From Moorena bouillonii PNG (GTDB lineage: Bacteria; Cyanobacteriota; Cyanobacteriia; Cyanobacteriales; Coleofasciculaceae): DNA of 64,000 bases. A program made the translations under genes and the position numbers. The notes below the pieces were generated by a model. That model was not told the DNA's origin. It ran no database searches and saw only the letters and a program-made list of their open reading frames with translations. The stretch spans positions 6,183,957-6,247,956 of the forward strand of contig NZ_MKZS01000001.1 in NCBI RefSeq assembly GCF_001942495.1. The letters run 5' to 3'. This document shows, in pieces, positions 46,037 through 55,035 of the stretch (its first letter is position 1; every line of letters begins with the position of its first letter).

Positions 46037-47185
46037 ATGCTAAATACATCTACAGAAATGATTTCCTTTCCAGCATTAACGGAAACCCTAACGCTGGAAT
46101 TAGAACAACAACAACAAGCCCTGGATATAGCCAACCAGATGGCAGATAAACCAGGAACATTAGCTATCTATCTCCAAGAGTTAGCCTTACTAGTCTTTGA
46201 AGATTGGCTGGAAAAACGAGAGCCAAGTTTACGGCTAGAACGGGCAGCTAATGGGTTAGGATACTCGGGATTATATCAAGCTATTTCCCAAGCTATTAAT
46301 CCTGTGTGTAATCTACAGGTAGGAGATTTCAAGATTTGCCTTATTCCTACCTTTGGATTTAGTGACCCCTTCGTAACGCTGCCTGAAGCAATTGTTACTA
46401 TTCCCCAATTCACTGCTCATTTTTATGTCGTTATTGCCATTGATGATGACTTAGGTATTGCTGGGATTAAAGGGGTAAATCAATACGACCAGTTAGTCAG
46501 AGATATTAGTAATCTAGTTGTTTGCTCTGATCATAATTACGAGCTCCCTTTATCTAGGTTTACTATGAGTGGAGACGACTTACTACTGGATTTACAATGT
46601 CTCTCTCCTGAGGAAATTCCTTTACCAGAAATACCACAGCCCGAGCCTAATTATGTTAGAGACGTAATCGAAATCCTGAATCAACGGGCGATTGATGTGG
46701 GACAATGGTTATATAATCAAATTGATGACCTAGCTCAAGAATTATCTTGGCAGCTATTACCAGCACCTTCCCCAGCATTGCGGTTTCGTCGTAACCCAGC
46801 CCAAGAATTAGCTGAGATTATAACTATTATTGATATCGAAATTCCTGCTGCCGCTGTCCGTAGTTATCGAGATTTTCAACTAGCTGGAATTCCACTGCGC
46901 CTTTATGCTGTAACTTGGCAATTACCCCAGTCTGAACCAGAAGGGGATTGGAGTATATTGCTAATCCTGGGAGCTAGCCCAGGTAATACTCCACCTTGGG
47001 GGATAAAATTGCGTATTACTGATTATACCATGGTCTTGGATCAACAGGAATTGAGCACTAATGAGGACTATTTATTTACTCAGTTTGTGGGGGCTAATCA
47101 TGAAAAGTTTCTAGCTACAATTACCACTGCTGACGAAACAGCACAAACGTCGATGTTGTTTGAATTTAAGGGGAGTAGGGAGTAG
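46037..47185 (+). CDS. DUF1822 family protein
   Basis: A 382-residue soluble protein matching the DUF1822 family, which is confined mainly to cyanobacteria and recurrently sits between a sigma-like gene and a CHAT-CHASE2 gene. Recognisable parts: LALLVFEDWLEKREPSL near residue 50, the central VQIxVV-like strands (FYVVIAIDDDLGIAGI) and the C-terminal half with LRLYAVTWQLP. No enzymatic motif is visible. Its function is unknown; context suggests it works with the CHAT protease. The end (FKGSRE) is within a GGGAGTA array. Confidence 0.8.
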   Translation: MLNTSTEMISFPALTETLTLELEQQQQALDIANQMADKPGTLAIYLQELALLVFEDWLEKREPSLRLERAANGLGYSGLYQAISQAINPVCNLQVGDFKICLIPTFGFSDPFVTLPEAIVTIPQFTAHFYVVIAIDDDLGIAGIKGVNQYDQLVRDISNLVVCSDHNYELPLSRFTMSGDDLLLDLQCLSPEEIPLPEIPQPEPNYVRDVIEILNQRAIDVGQWLYNQIDDLAQELSWQLLPAPSPALRFRRNPAQELAEIITIIDIEIPAAAVRSYRDFQLAGIPLRLYAVTWQLPQSEPEGDWSILLILGASPGNTPPWGIKLRITDYTMVLDQQELSTNEDYLFTQFVGANHEKFLATITTADETAQTSMLFEFKGSRE

Positions 47186-47230
47186 GGAGTAGGGAATCGG
47201 GAATCGGGAATCGGGAATCGGGATTTCATG

Positions 47231-47410
47231 TAGGGTGGGCAGTGCATCAGTTAGATTGATGTTTTTCTAAAGGGCATTGTTAGGCACTGCCCACCAGCAG
47301 ATTAATCACTAGTGAGAGGTAAGTAAGATGAAAAGTGCATGTCGGTGGGCAGTGCATCAGACAGATTTTGAAGCTTGCAAAGGGCGTTGCTAGGCACTGC
47401 CCACCCTACG
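47231..47410. repeat. Two GTGGGCAGTGC...GCACTGCCCAC elements
   Basis: Elements at 47231-47294 and 47344-47410 each start GGTGGGCAGTGCATCAG and end GGCACTGCCCACC, with different interiors. They are inverted-repeat MITE-like copies related to the GGTGGGCATTGC family at 51204 and 52998. Confidence 0.8.
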
Positions 47411-47442
47411 ATTATAACTGACCGCTGACTACTATAAGTAAC

Positions 47443-50085
47443 ATGAAAAGTAAAATTTTTCACCTTAAAGTCATCAAAATAAAGTCAGGGTGTAACTTTG
47501 AGTTATCTTGGGAAAATGGTAAGACTATTTCTGCCATAGTAGATTATCCTCAAGAGCTTGAACAAAGTTACCAAGACTGGAAACAGGCTTACATTAATTG
47601 TTACCGATATTTGCGAGTTATTAAACTAAAAACAAGTGGTAGTATTTCATCCTATAAGAAGGATCATGCTGGATTTTTGCGGGAAGCAGAAGCTAGGTTT
47701 TTATCACTCTTTGATCGGTGGTTACGGGATGGAGAGTTATATGAAATTCGTGAGCAAATTGCTAATGCGGCTACAGATTCCTCTATTAATCGTCGCTATT
47801 GGGTTGATATTCTCCTGACCTGTAACTGTCATGAATTAACTCGCTTACCTTGGGAAGCTTGGGAAATTAGTACTACTACTACGACTAATTTATCCAGATT
47901 CGGAACTATCCGGATTGCTCGGGTTTCTAATATTATCCATGGTGGAATTAGTCATAATAAAATTATTCCTTCAATCCGTCGCCGAGCCAGAGTGTTGGCT
48001 ATCTTAGGTGATGAAAAAGGATTAGACTTTGAAGAAGACCGCAAGGCGTTAGCTAACCTGTCTAAGCTGGCTGAAATAAAATTTATTGGTTGGCAACCAG
48101 GAAAAGACTCTACTAGTCTTAAGCAGGAAATTGTTAAGGAAATTGCTAATCCTAGGGGTTGGGATATTTTATTCTTTGCTGGACATAGTAATGAAACTGC
48201 CTTGACTGGTGGGGAATTACATATTGCTCCTGATGCTTCTCTAGGGCTTAAGGATATTCAACAATCCCTCCAACAAGGGATAGCTAATGGACTGAAGTTT
48301 GCTATTTTTAATTCTTGTGATGGTATCTCGATTGCGGAATTCCTAATTGCTTTAGGGTTACCTCAAGTGGCGGTAATGGCAGAACCTATTCACAATCAGG
48401 TGGCTCAAGTTTTTATTGTCCAGTTTCTTAACAGTTTGGCTGAGTATAAGGATGTTCATGAAGCCCTAAGGGATGCTTGTGCTTATCTCAAAGACCAACA
48501 AAATCTGACCTATCCGTCTGCTTACCTAATCCCTACCTTATTTCGCCATCCCCAATCAGTACTGTTTCGCTTGGAACCATTTGGTTTAGGGCACAGTCTC
48601 AGAAATTGGTTGCCCACTAAAAAAGAAGCCCTTTGGTTATCGGCATGGTTAACCGTTAGTTTAATCCCGGATTGTCAGGATTTACTGTTAGAATCTCGTC
48701 TGTTGTTACAAGCTGGTTACCGTCAGGTTACTCAGCAAGTGCAGTGGCAAGCTAATCCTTCTCCAGTTAAGTCTCCAGTTCGGTTAGTTCAAATTGATAA
48801 TAAGTCCCTTAAACAGGACAACGTTAAATTGGTTGATGATAAGTATATGGACTATGGTTACTTGGCAAGTATATTAGATAAGTTAGTTACGAGTAAGGCT
48901 CAGATAATTGGGTTTGATTATATTTTAGATCAAGACAAACAACAGCCCGATAATAGTAAACGGTTACGGCAATCAGTTACTGAAGCGATTAAAAATAATA
49001 CCTGGGTAGTTTGGGGAGCAATTGAAGCTGAGCATCCTGCTGATTATTATGGAGTTAGTGATAAAATTGCTAACCTCAATCAAACCATGGAGGGAGATAT
49101 TACAACCTATGATTGGTATGTGGAGTTACCTAGCAATAAGTGTGATCAAAGTTGTCCGTTTAGCTATTTACTAGTCCTTTCCTATTGTTTACGTAATCAA
49201 GATTCCGGCACTACTCAATTAGCGATGGGATTACCTGAGCTTCAAGACAGTAATCAGAAATTTAGGACTTCAGTGATTGATTTGCTTAATGGTGCCGATA
49301 CACAAGCCAATACACAAGCCCATACACAAACTAATACACAAGCTGATACACAACTGGCTTGGTTGGGGAGGGTAAAACGTCCTGCGATCGCATATTTCTT
49401 ACAATGGTTTCAACCGATTATTGACTATTCCCTCCCTCCAGAGCAGGTTTATCAAAAAATTTCTGCTTGTGAGTTATTAGGCTCCTGTTCTGGAGATGCT
49501 CTAGCTGATGGTCTCAGCCTTAACCAGACCATTGTGATTGTTGCTTCAGGAGGATATAAAGAAGCAGGAATTGATCAAGAAGGGCAAGATAATAATCTGC
49601 TTCCCCTTCCGGTAGCCTTCTGGCGTCGTTCAGAGGGTTGGCAAGACTGGTTCGATAGCAAATCATCATTTACTGGTGGTGAAGCCCATAGTTACATCGC
49701 CCACCATCTTTTTTCCCAGCATCTGGTGATACCAATTCCTAATGCCTTGATGATTTTACTAACCGCTGTTTTAGGTAAGGGATTTAGGTTAATTAAACAG
49801 GATTATCCTAAACAAGGGAATAGGGAGCAGGGAGCAGGGAGCAGGAAGCAGCGATGCAGCGAGGTCTTGGGGGTTTCCCCCATGAGCGACTGCATCAAGA
49901 AGGTAAGAAAAATTATCACAATTGATTTAGGATCATTCTTGATCAATCTAGGTAATGCTTGGTTGATCTATTGGTTAGTTTATTGCTTGGTTTCACTACA
50001 AGTTTATATCTCCTTGAAGGTGCTGCTACCTACTGTTATGCCTTTAGTAGTGTTTATTACTTATACTGCTACGGGCAGGAAATAG
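47443..50085 (+). CDS. CHAT-CHASE2 membrane protein
   Basis: An 880-residue protein. An N-terminal CHAT-like caspase domain has His248 (FFAGHSN) and Cys292 (FNSCDGIS). A hydrophobic segment near residue 400 leads to a CHASE2 sensory domain (about 420-740; VRLVQIDNKSL, IIGFDYIL), and two more hydrophobic segments lie at the C-terminus. The order suggests a cytoplasmic protease coupled to an extracytoplasmic sensor. Two repeat insertions are in frame: a TQANTQAHTQ segment near residues 618-640, from a 12-bp DNA repeat, and about residues 788-825 from GGGAGCA heptads plus the ATGCAGCG palindromic element. It follows the DUF1822 gene. Confidence 0.85.
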   Translation: MKSKIFHLKVIKIKSGCNFELSWENGKTISAIVDYPQELEQSYQDWKQAYINCYRYLRVIKLKTSGSISSYKKDHAGFLREAEARFLSLFDRWLRDGELYEIREQIANAATDSSINRRYWVDILLTCNCHELTRLPWEAWEISTTTTTNLSRFGTIRIARVSNIIHGGISHNKIIPSIRRRARVLAILGDEKGLDFEEDRKALANLSKLAEIKFIGWQPGKDSTSLKQEIVKEIANPRGWDILFFAGHSNETALTGGELHIAPDASLGLKDIQQSLQQGIANGLKFAIFNSCDGISIAEFLIALGLPQVAVMAEPIHNQVAQVFIVQFLNSLAEYKDVHEALRDACAYLKDQQNLTYPSAYLIPTLFRHPQSVLFRLEPFGLGHSLRNWLPTKKEALWLSAWLTVSLIPDCQDLLLESRLLLQAGYRQVTQQVQWQANPSPVKSPVRLVQIDNKSLKQDNVKLVDDKYMDYGYLASILDKLVTSKAQIIGFDYILDQDKQQPDNSKRLRQSVTEAIKNNTWVVWGAIEAEHPADYYGVSDKIANLNQTMEGDITTYDWYVELPSNKCDQSCPFSYLLVLSYCLRNQDSGTTQLAMGLPELQDSNQKFRTSVIDLLNGADTQANTQAHTQTNTQADTQLAWLGRVKRPAIAYFLQWFQPIIDYSLPPEQVYQKISACELLGSCSGDALADGLSLNQTIVIVASGGYKEAGIDQEGQDNNLLPLPVAFWRRSEGWQDWFDSKSSFTGGEAHSYIAHHLFSQHLVIPIPNALMILLTAVLGKGFRLIKQDYPKQGNREQGAGSRKQRCSEVLGVSPMSDCIKKVRKIITIDLGSFLINLGNAWLIYWLVYCLVSLQVYISLKVLLPTVMPLVVFITYTATGRK
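49303..49350 (+). repeat. 12-bp tandem repeat inside the CHAT-CHASE2 gene
   Basis: About four units of ACACAAGCCAAT type encode TQAN/TQAH/TQTN/TQAD; unit length keeps frame. Confidence 0.85.
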
Positions 50086-50420
50086 GGAATCGGGAATCGG
50101 GAATCGGGAATCGGGAATCGGGAATCGAGAATCGAGAATCGGGAACATTATAGCAATTATTATACTCATGATTACAAAGCTTATTCTGTTAAGGCAAAAG
50201 GCAATAGAAAAGAATGGTTTACTGGAATCAAGTTACCCCCCTGATTAAGGGAATGTTTGAATCGAATCAGCTCCCCCCCTGATTAAGGGAATGTTTGAAT
50301 GGAATCAAGTTCCCCCCTTATTAAGGGGGGTTAGGGGGGATCCCTAGTCAAATATAGCAATTATCATAACTGCGATAAATGCTTTATTTAATCATTAACT
50401 TATCAGTCAGGAAGCATATT
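50086..50420. repeat. GGGAATC heptads and CCCCC-type elements
   Basis: GGGAATC heptads (50087-50146) follow the stop directly. Three related units with CCCCCCTGATTAAGGGAATGT / CCCCCCTTATTAAGGGGGG lie at about 50222-50345. The last 70 bp, AT-rich, probably carry the leader of the next gene. Confidence 0.75.
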
Positions 50421-51182
50421 ATGCCTAAAATAATTCAGAACAAATCCACACTATTACTAACAATGGTCGTGCTAGTCTGTTCTTCTGCACTGCCTATTAA
50501 TGCAATAGTAAAAAGACCTCAGTCTGATCAGCAGTTATCCCAGTCTCAAGGCCAGCTAATTACGTTAAAATGGGGTGATATCTGGGAGAGATTGCGACGT
50601 AAAAAAGGTAAAGGGGGCTCAAGAGGGAGGTCAAGATCTGAGCATCCTATTGAGCAAACTCTCTGCATGCTCACTCCTGGTCAGCTATCAGATCGTGACG
50701 GGAATTCTAATCATAAAGGAAGCTTAGAAATTTGGAGTGAGCAACCCCTATTCCTATGGCAAGGAGAAATGAAAGGTATTGAGGTGCGTGAAATGCGTAC
50801 TAATCAACAATTGTGGGAGCAATCCTTAGAGCCTACTACTACTAGTATCGTTTATCAAGGGAAGCCCTTACAACCAGGTAAAGCTTACTTTTGGCGGAAT
50901 ACAATTCCTTTAAACGAACTTCCTACTAAGAGAATTTTTCGTTTAATGAATGACGAAAAGCGTAATCAAATCACCGCTGACTTAACTGCATTAGAAAGTA
51001 ATCTGAAAGCTCAAGATGCGAGTGCTGATCAGATTGCTCTGAAACGAATTAACTATTTCATCAACAAACAACTTTGGTCAGATGCATTACGGGAAATTTA
51101 TCGGATGCCTAATCCTCCAGCTGAGGTAACTGATCTTATTGATAAGATTAACAATAAGGCTCATGATTTTTGTAGGGAATAG
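50421..51182 (+). CDS. DUF928-like exported protein
   Basis: A 253-residue protein from ATG at 50421 (MPKIIQNKSTLLLTMVVLVC); an upstream ATG at 50379 is less likely. Residues 1-29 look like a signal peptide. A basic Gly/Arg-rich linker (RRKKGKGGSRGRSRS) is followed by the DUF928 pattern (LCMLTPGQ, LFLWQG, LQPGKAYFWR). DUF928 genes often accompany CHAT-CHASE2 genes, consistent with this context. It may be the extracytoplasmic partner of CHASE2 (inference). The stop TAG is formed by a GGGAATA array. Confidence 0.7.
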   Translation: MPKIIQNKSTLLLTMVVLVCSSALPINAIVKRPQSDQQLSQSQGQLITLKWGDIWERLRRKKGKGGSRGRSRSEHPIEQTLCMLTPGQLSDRDGNSNHKGSLEIWSEQPLFLWQGEMKGIEVREMRTNQQLWEQSLEPTTTSIVYQGKPLQPGKAYFWRNTIPLNELPTKRIFRLMNDEKRNQITADLTALESNLKAQDASADQIALKRINYFINKQLWSDALREIYRMPNPPAEVTDLIDKINNKAHDFCRE

Positions 51183-51456
51183 GGAATAGGGAATAGGGAG
51201 AATCGTAGGGTGGGCATTGCTGATGAAGATCATTATTGAACGCCGAGCAATTACATGGGCAATGCCCACCAATCGACTTACCCACACGCAAACGAAATTC
51301 AGGACGACCTTTTAAGGATTTAATATCCAGCGTCGAAGGATTATAAATTAAGGTATCTAACGCATTAATAATCCGAATTTGATCATGGTTTGGCATTCGC
51401 ATTAAATAGCGTTCAGCTTGTTTTAATAGAATATAGTCAATCAAAATTATCTCCAA
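51148..51456 (-). pseudogene. RelE/ParE-family toxin truncated by a MITE-like element
   Basis: A TTG start at 51456 reads EIILIDYILLKQAERYLMRM and DIKSLKGRPEFRLRVGK, the standard N-terminal two thirds of a RelE/ParE mRNA-interferase-like toxin. Where the family continues with the core catalytic strand (YRVIY-like) the frame enters an element (51204-51270) and reads GHCPCNCSAF. The last 30 or so residues of the toxin are missing, so the toxin is presumably inactive. It overlaps the antitoxin gene by 20 bases. Confidence 0.75.
51204..51270. repeat. MITE-like element truncating the toxin gene
   Basis: CGTAGGGTGGGCATTGCTGA...GCAATGCCCACC, 67 bp with imperfect inverted ends. The interior (GATCATTATTGAACGCCGAG) matches a second copy at 52998-53068 (GATCATGATTGAACGCCGAG). 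Confidence 0.85.
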
Positions 51457-51682
51457 ATAACTTACGCTTTAAATCTTTAGATGAAATTCCTTTATCGTTA
51501 CCGGAGCGATAATTTTCCCAAGCTTCTTGACTTTGAATAATTTCTGTAATTGGAATGGTTTCTTCCTCTCCTTCTACTTCTATCCCTTGATTAACTAAGA
51601 CTTTTAATTCATCTAGTAATCGTAGTTGGTCAGAGAGACTAAGAGAATGAATTTGATTAAGTACCTGATTGTAATTTGTCAT
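51437..51682 (-). CDS. Antitoxin partner of the RelE/ParE-type toxin
   Basis: An 81-residue protein from ATG at 51682 (MTNYNQVLNQIHSLSLSDQL). It has a helical N-terminus typical of small cyanobacterial antitoxins (LDELKVLVNQG) and an acidic, disordered-looking C-terminus (IQSQEAWENYRSGND) that would wrap the toxin. The 20-base overlap with the toxin start shows the pair was translated together. With the toxin truncated, the antitoxin is likely a remnant. Confidence 0.75.
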   Translation of the reverse strand: MTNYNQVLNQIHSLSLSDQLRLLDELKVLVNQGIEVEGEEETIPITEIIQSQEAWENYRSGNDKGISSKDLKRKLFGDNFD

Positions 51683-51762
51683 AGTTATAAGTTGTAGTGT
51701 TTTTGGCAAGGGTTATTGAATTTTAATATAATCTAAAAAAAAATTTGCTTTTTTGGAGATGT

Positions 51763-52215
51763 CTATTTTCTATTAAAACTTCGTATGTCTCTGGCAAATT
51801 TTTCTAAGTTATGACCTATGCTATATCCCTGAGAACGTCGCCAAGCAATATAAAATCTTAACCTGTCCCAATAATAAGGTATAAAAGGATTCCAAATATC
51901 AAATGCCATCTTATTGTGAATTGCTCCAAATCGGTAAGCAATAGAAATCTGATTGCAGAAACTCAGGAAAACTTTTACTTTAGTGTGCAATTCAGTATCT
52001 TCTTGTAGCTGAAGTAGGCGAGCATTATCATCATCTGAAGAGTCTAACCAAGCATCCACATCAACCCTTGTTTCTATCATTGAGGGATCACTCAAGTGCT
52101 GCATATAAGACATGGTTCTACTGAGCTTGAATTGTCTTAAAGAAACTAGGAAGCCTATTGCAGCCAAAAAAGCTCCGATAATTGATCCAAAATCTACAAG
52201 AGTATCAAGCTTCAT
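51763..52215 (-). CDS. DUF4760-like single-pass membrane protein
   Basis: A 150-residue protein from ATG at 52215 (MKLDTLVDFGS). One membrane helix (IIGAFLAAIGFLVSL) is followed by a helical domain with TKVKVFLSFCNQISIAYRFG and NPFIPYYWDRLRFYI, which resembles the DUF4760 family. The function is unknown. It has no operon partner; the promoter side faces AT-rich sequence. Confidence 0.65.
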   Translation of the reverse strand: MKLDTLVDFGSIIGAFLAAIGFLVSLRQFKLSRTMSYMQHLSDPSMIETRVDVDAWLDSSDDDNARLLQLQEDTELHTKVKVFLSFCNQISIAYRFGAIHNKMAFDIWNPFIPYYWDRLRFYIAWRRSQGYSIGHNLEKFARDIRSFNRK

Positions 52216-52375
52216 AATCAAACTAATAGTTAAGTTTATCTTACTGAAACCTAACTTATATAACGGTTGGCATTTAAATAAATTATACTATAAAATTCCG
52301 TAAGATTGATTGTTTTACAAAAATTAACATTTACATAAAATTGATTACTGGGAATAAAACAGCGCTACCAAAAGT

Positions 52376-52414
52376 AAAAAAAAATAGCCGTATAAATACT
52401 ATCCACGGCTATTT
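52376..52414 (-). terminator. Rho-independent terminator
   Basis: On the minus strand AAATAGCCGT pairs with ACGGCTATTT (10-bp stem, 13-base loop), followed by TTTTTTACTTTT. It would end transcripts of the small gene at 52593-52793. Confidence 0.75.
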
Positions 52415-52537
52415 AAATGACCTATGTCAATGAGTTTCCAAACCCAACCTGATGTATTCGATGTAATTGGCCAAAAGCCAAGCTACAGTAACAGATTCGA
52501 GCCTTTGGTCGGGGGGAAAACCCCCCATAAATTTAGC

Positions 52538-52585
52538 GATGCAGCGCGGTCTTGGGGGTTTTCCCCATGAGCGACTGCATCAAGA
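52538..52585. repeat. ATGCAGCGCGG palindromic element
   Basis: GATGCAGCGCGGTCTTGGGG then CCCCATGAGCGACTGCATC; almost identical to the copy inside the CHAT-CHASE2 gene (49853-49905) and related to those at 8694, 14720 and 26034. Confidence 0.85.
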
Positions 52586-52592
52586 CAAGGTG

Positions 52593-52793
52593 TTATGGCA
52601 ACAGCCAATACTTCATCATTTTAGTAATTACTTCCCCTGGAACCTCAGTCGGCTCAAGAGGAGTCCATTCCGCAATCTCTGCATAGCCCAATTTATAAAG
52701 CATTTGGATACTATAGATTACTGCTTCACGAGAGCCTTTCAGAGTGTGCTCAACAGGTTGTTTATTGAAGTTTGACTTAAAGTCTTTTGACAT
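52593..52793 (-). CDS. Small conserved cyanobacterial protein, 66 aa
   Basis: A 66-residue soluble protein with LKGSREAVIYSIQMLYKLGY and AEWTPLEPTEVPGEVIT. This pattern recurs in small hypothetical proteins of many cyanobacteria, so the gene is real, but the function is unknown. It is followed by a terminator 179 bp downstream. Confidence 0.75.
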   Translation of the reverse strand: MSKDFKSNFNKQPVEHTLKGSREAVIYSIQMLYKLGYAEIAEWTPLEPTEVPGEVITKMMKYWLLP

Positions 52794-53432
52794 AGATTAA
52801 CACTTGAACTCGTTCGGTTTTTTTTGATTATTGTAATGATTATAAAAATAGTTGTCAAGGGTTTTAAAAAGTTTTTTTTTTGGGAAGTTTTAGGGGGAAT
52901 AAAAAAAAGCGATCGCACAAGCGCGGAAGCTTCGCTTCATCGCGTAGCGTGACCAAAGGTCAATCGCACAGCGTTTATTTATAATCGGCAGTCGAATCGT
53001 AGGGTGGGCATTGCTGATTAAGATCATGATTGAACGCCGAGCAATGAAATAGGCAATGCCCACCAATCCACAATAATGTAGGGTGGGCATTGGTTCAGAA
53101 ACCAGCCATGGGTACCCTGGTTGGTGGGCATTGCTGAGATCAATTTGGGCAGGATTTGGGTAAGTAAACCGGCAATGCCCACCCTACAGAATGCTTTGGT
53201 GGGCATTGCTGAGATCAATTTGGACAGGATTTGGGTAAGTAAACCGGCAATGGCCACCCTACAGAATGCTCCCGATTCTAAATTCTCAATTCTAAATTCT
53301 CAATTCTAAATTCCCTGCTCCCCATAAGTACCCGCAAGGGTACTGTCAACCCTAGTGCAGCCTTGCGATTATGTACATGGAAAGAACATTCAATTGAGTT
53401 CTTTTTAGTAGTTAATTGTAAGGAGAATGGTT
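52794..53432. repeat. MITE-like GGTGGGCATTGC elements and leader of the protease gene
   Basis: 52998-53068 is the second copy of the toxin-disrupting element. At 53079-53263 two more units share GTGGGCATTGCTGAGATCAA and end in GCAATGCCCACCCTACA or close variants; they are about 72 bp apart. GTACCCGCAAGGGTAC is a hairpin near 53326-53341. The last 90 bp carries the protease leader. No gene is seen. Confidence 0.8.
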
Positions 53433-54398
53433 ATGTCAGAAACTGAAAGAGTTTCCAATCAAACCAACCAAGCAAACAATCAAACCAACCAAGCAAAGGA
53501 AATAGAACTCGACGATCAGCAGCTCCATGAAATCACTTCCAGCGAAACTCAATCCCAGTCAATAGATTACGAAGACGAATTTGAGGGAATCATGGGTCGC
53601 GGTGAAATCGAAGCAGTACCCGGATTCAATAAATCCCGAGCTCTTAATGAGGGTTTGGATTTCGAGAAAACAATTGACGTCACAGAGGATTTGAAAAATC
53701 TTCCAGATGCTGGTGCTGAAGAATTCCAAATACCGGAGTCAGTAATTGGTAGTGACGACCGCATCCGCATTTCCCCAGCTAGTACTATTCCCTGGCGATG
53801 GATTTGCCAGTTAATCGTTACCAAAGCTAATGGGAAGCGGTACAAGTGTTCTGGCTGGTTGATTGGACCACGGACAGTAATAACTTCTGGACACTGCGTT
53901 TATAGCCATATTACTGGTGGTTGGGCCAAGAAAATTGAGGTTATTCCTGGTATGGATGAAAAGGAAGCTCCCTTCGGCTCCCAAGTTACCACCTCCTTCC
54001 GCAGTGTAAAAGGCTGGACACAAGAACAAGATGATGACTTCGATTACGGAGCAATTATTCTACCGGATGACACCCTAGGTAACCGAGTCGGCTGGTTCGG
54101 ATTTATGAATCTATCCGACGAGTTACTGACAAATCTACAGGTAAATAACTCTGGCTACGCTGGTGACAAACCATTTGGCACACAATGGTTCAATGCTGGT
54201 CGAATTACCAGCATCAGTGGTCGCAAGCTCTTCTATATGCTCGATACCTATGGCGGTCAAAGCGGTAGCCCAATCTGGCGCTTGCAAGATGGTCAACACC
54301 ATGTAGTGGGAATTCACGGCCATGCTGGCTTTGAGAACAGTGCTGTCCGCATCACTAAGTCTGTGTTTGATAACATCTCCGCTTGGAAAAATGTCTAA
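53433..54398 (+). CDS. Trypsin/V8-like serine protease (S1 family)
   Basis: A 321-residue protease. Catalytic residues His154 (TSGHCVY), Asp204 (FDYGAIIL) and Ser277 (GQSGSPIW) fit the glutamyl-endopeptidase (V8, S1B-like) group. The first 110 residues are acidic and glutamine/asparagine-rich with a duplicated NQTNQA motif and look like a propeptide; no signal peptide is visible, so export is uncertain. The start is decided by AAGGAG seven bases before ATG 53433; ATG 53427 would be only one base away. It is flanked by repeat arrays and has no operon neighbour. Confidence 0.9.
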   Translation: MSETERVSNQTNQANNQTNQAKEIELDDQQLHEITSSETQSQSIDYEDEFEGIMGRGEIEAVPGFNKSRALNEGLDFEKTIDVTEDLKNLPDAGAEEFQIPESVIGSDDRIRISPASTIPWRWICQLIVTKANGKRYKCSGWLIGPRTVITSGHCVYSHITGGWAKKIEVIPGMDEKEAPFGSQVTTSFRSVKGWTQEQDDDFDYGAIILPDDTLGNRVGWFGFMNLSDELLTNLQVNNSGYAGDKPFGTQWFNAGRITSISGRKLFYMLDTYGGQSGSPIWRLQDGQHHVVGIHGHAGFENSAVRITKSVFDNISAWKNV

Positions 54399-54633
54399 TA
54401 TGTCCGGGACTAATCAGCCGTAAGCTATCAGCTTTTAGTTATCAGTTATCAGTTATCAGCTTATGGGCTACGCCCACGCTACTTGATGTGCTATCAGTTA
54501 TCAGCTTATGCGCTACGGGCACGCTACGCGAACAGTCAACAGGTGACGGCTGATCGCTAACGGCTGACGGCTGACGGCTGACGACTGACTGCTGACTGCT
54601 TACAAATCAACTAACAAAGGACAAAACCGTCAG
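54399..54633. repeat. Heptad repeats
   Basis: GTTATCA units (54439-54458), a GCTACGGGCACGCTACGCGA palindromic unit (54511-54530) and GGCTGAC units (54561-54584). No gene; a possible promoter for 54634 lies at the right end. Confidence 0.7.
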
Positions 54634-55035
54634 ATGAGTACTAAACTACAAATTCGTTTTAAATCTTTTGTTTTGAGCAGTCTTATCGGATTAAGCCTGC
54701 TGTTTTCTGCTTGTAGCGCTCCCCAACCAGACGTTTCACCGAAAAACAATCAGGGTAATAATCCAGATAATAATCCAATAGTTACTTCAACTGATGAACA
54801 AATGATTATCGAAGGTAAAATTGTCGCAGTTATGGAAAGTTTCCCTCTACAGTTGAAAGTAGAAACTAAGTCTGGTTCCTATAGTGTACAACTTCTTTCC
54901 GATACCAAAATCACTCGCCAAAGAGAAACTGTTGACCCAGGAAAATTAAGTCCTAACCAAAAGGTTCGGATTAAAGGTCAGAGTTCTGGTTCCAGTAAGT
55001 CGGCTATGACTGCTGAAACTATTGAAATCCTTTAG
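54634..55035 (+). CDS. Lipoprotein with DUF5666-like domain
   Basis: A 133-residue lipoprotein. The signal peptide ends in lipobox LFSAC (lipidated Cys near residue 27). An Asn/Pro/Gln-rich linker precedes a small beta-rich domain (IEGKIVAVMESFPLQLKVET, NQKVRIKG) resembling DUF5666/OB-like folds. Function unknown. A ribosome-binding site AAAGGA precedes the start. The stop lies at the edge of a repeat array. Confidence 0.7.
   Translation: MSTKLQIRFKSFVLSSLIGLSLLFSACSAPQPDVSPKNNQGNNPDNNPIVTSTDEQMIIEGKIVAVMESFPLQLKVETKSGSYSVQLLSDTKITRQRETVDPGKLSPNQKVRIKGQSSGSSKSAMTAETIEIL

Larger units (their letters stand above)
52222..52592. other. Intergenic region with terminator and palindromic element
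   Basis: AT-rich sequence holding the promoter of the DUF4760-like gene, the minus-strand terminator at 52376-52414 and a dispersed palindrome at 52538-52585; both are listed separately. No gene is seen. Confidence 0.6.
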
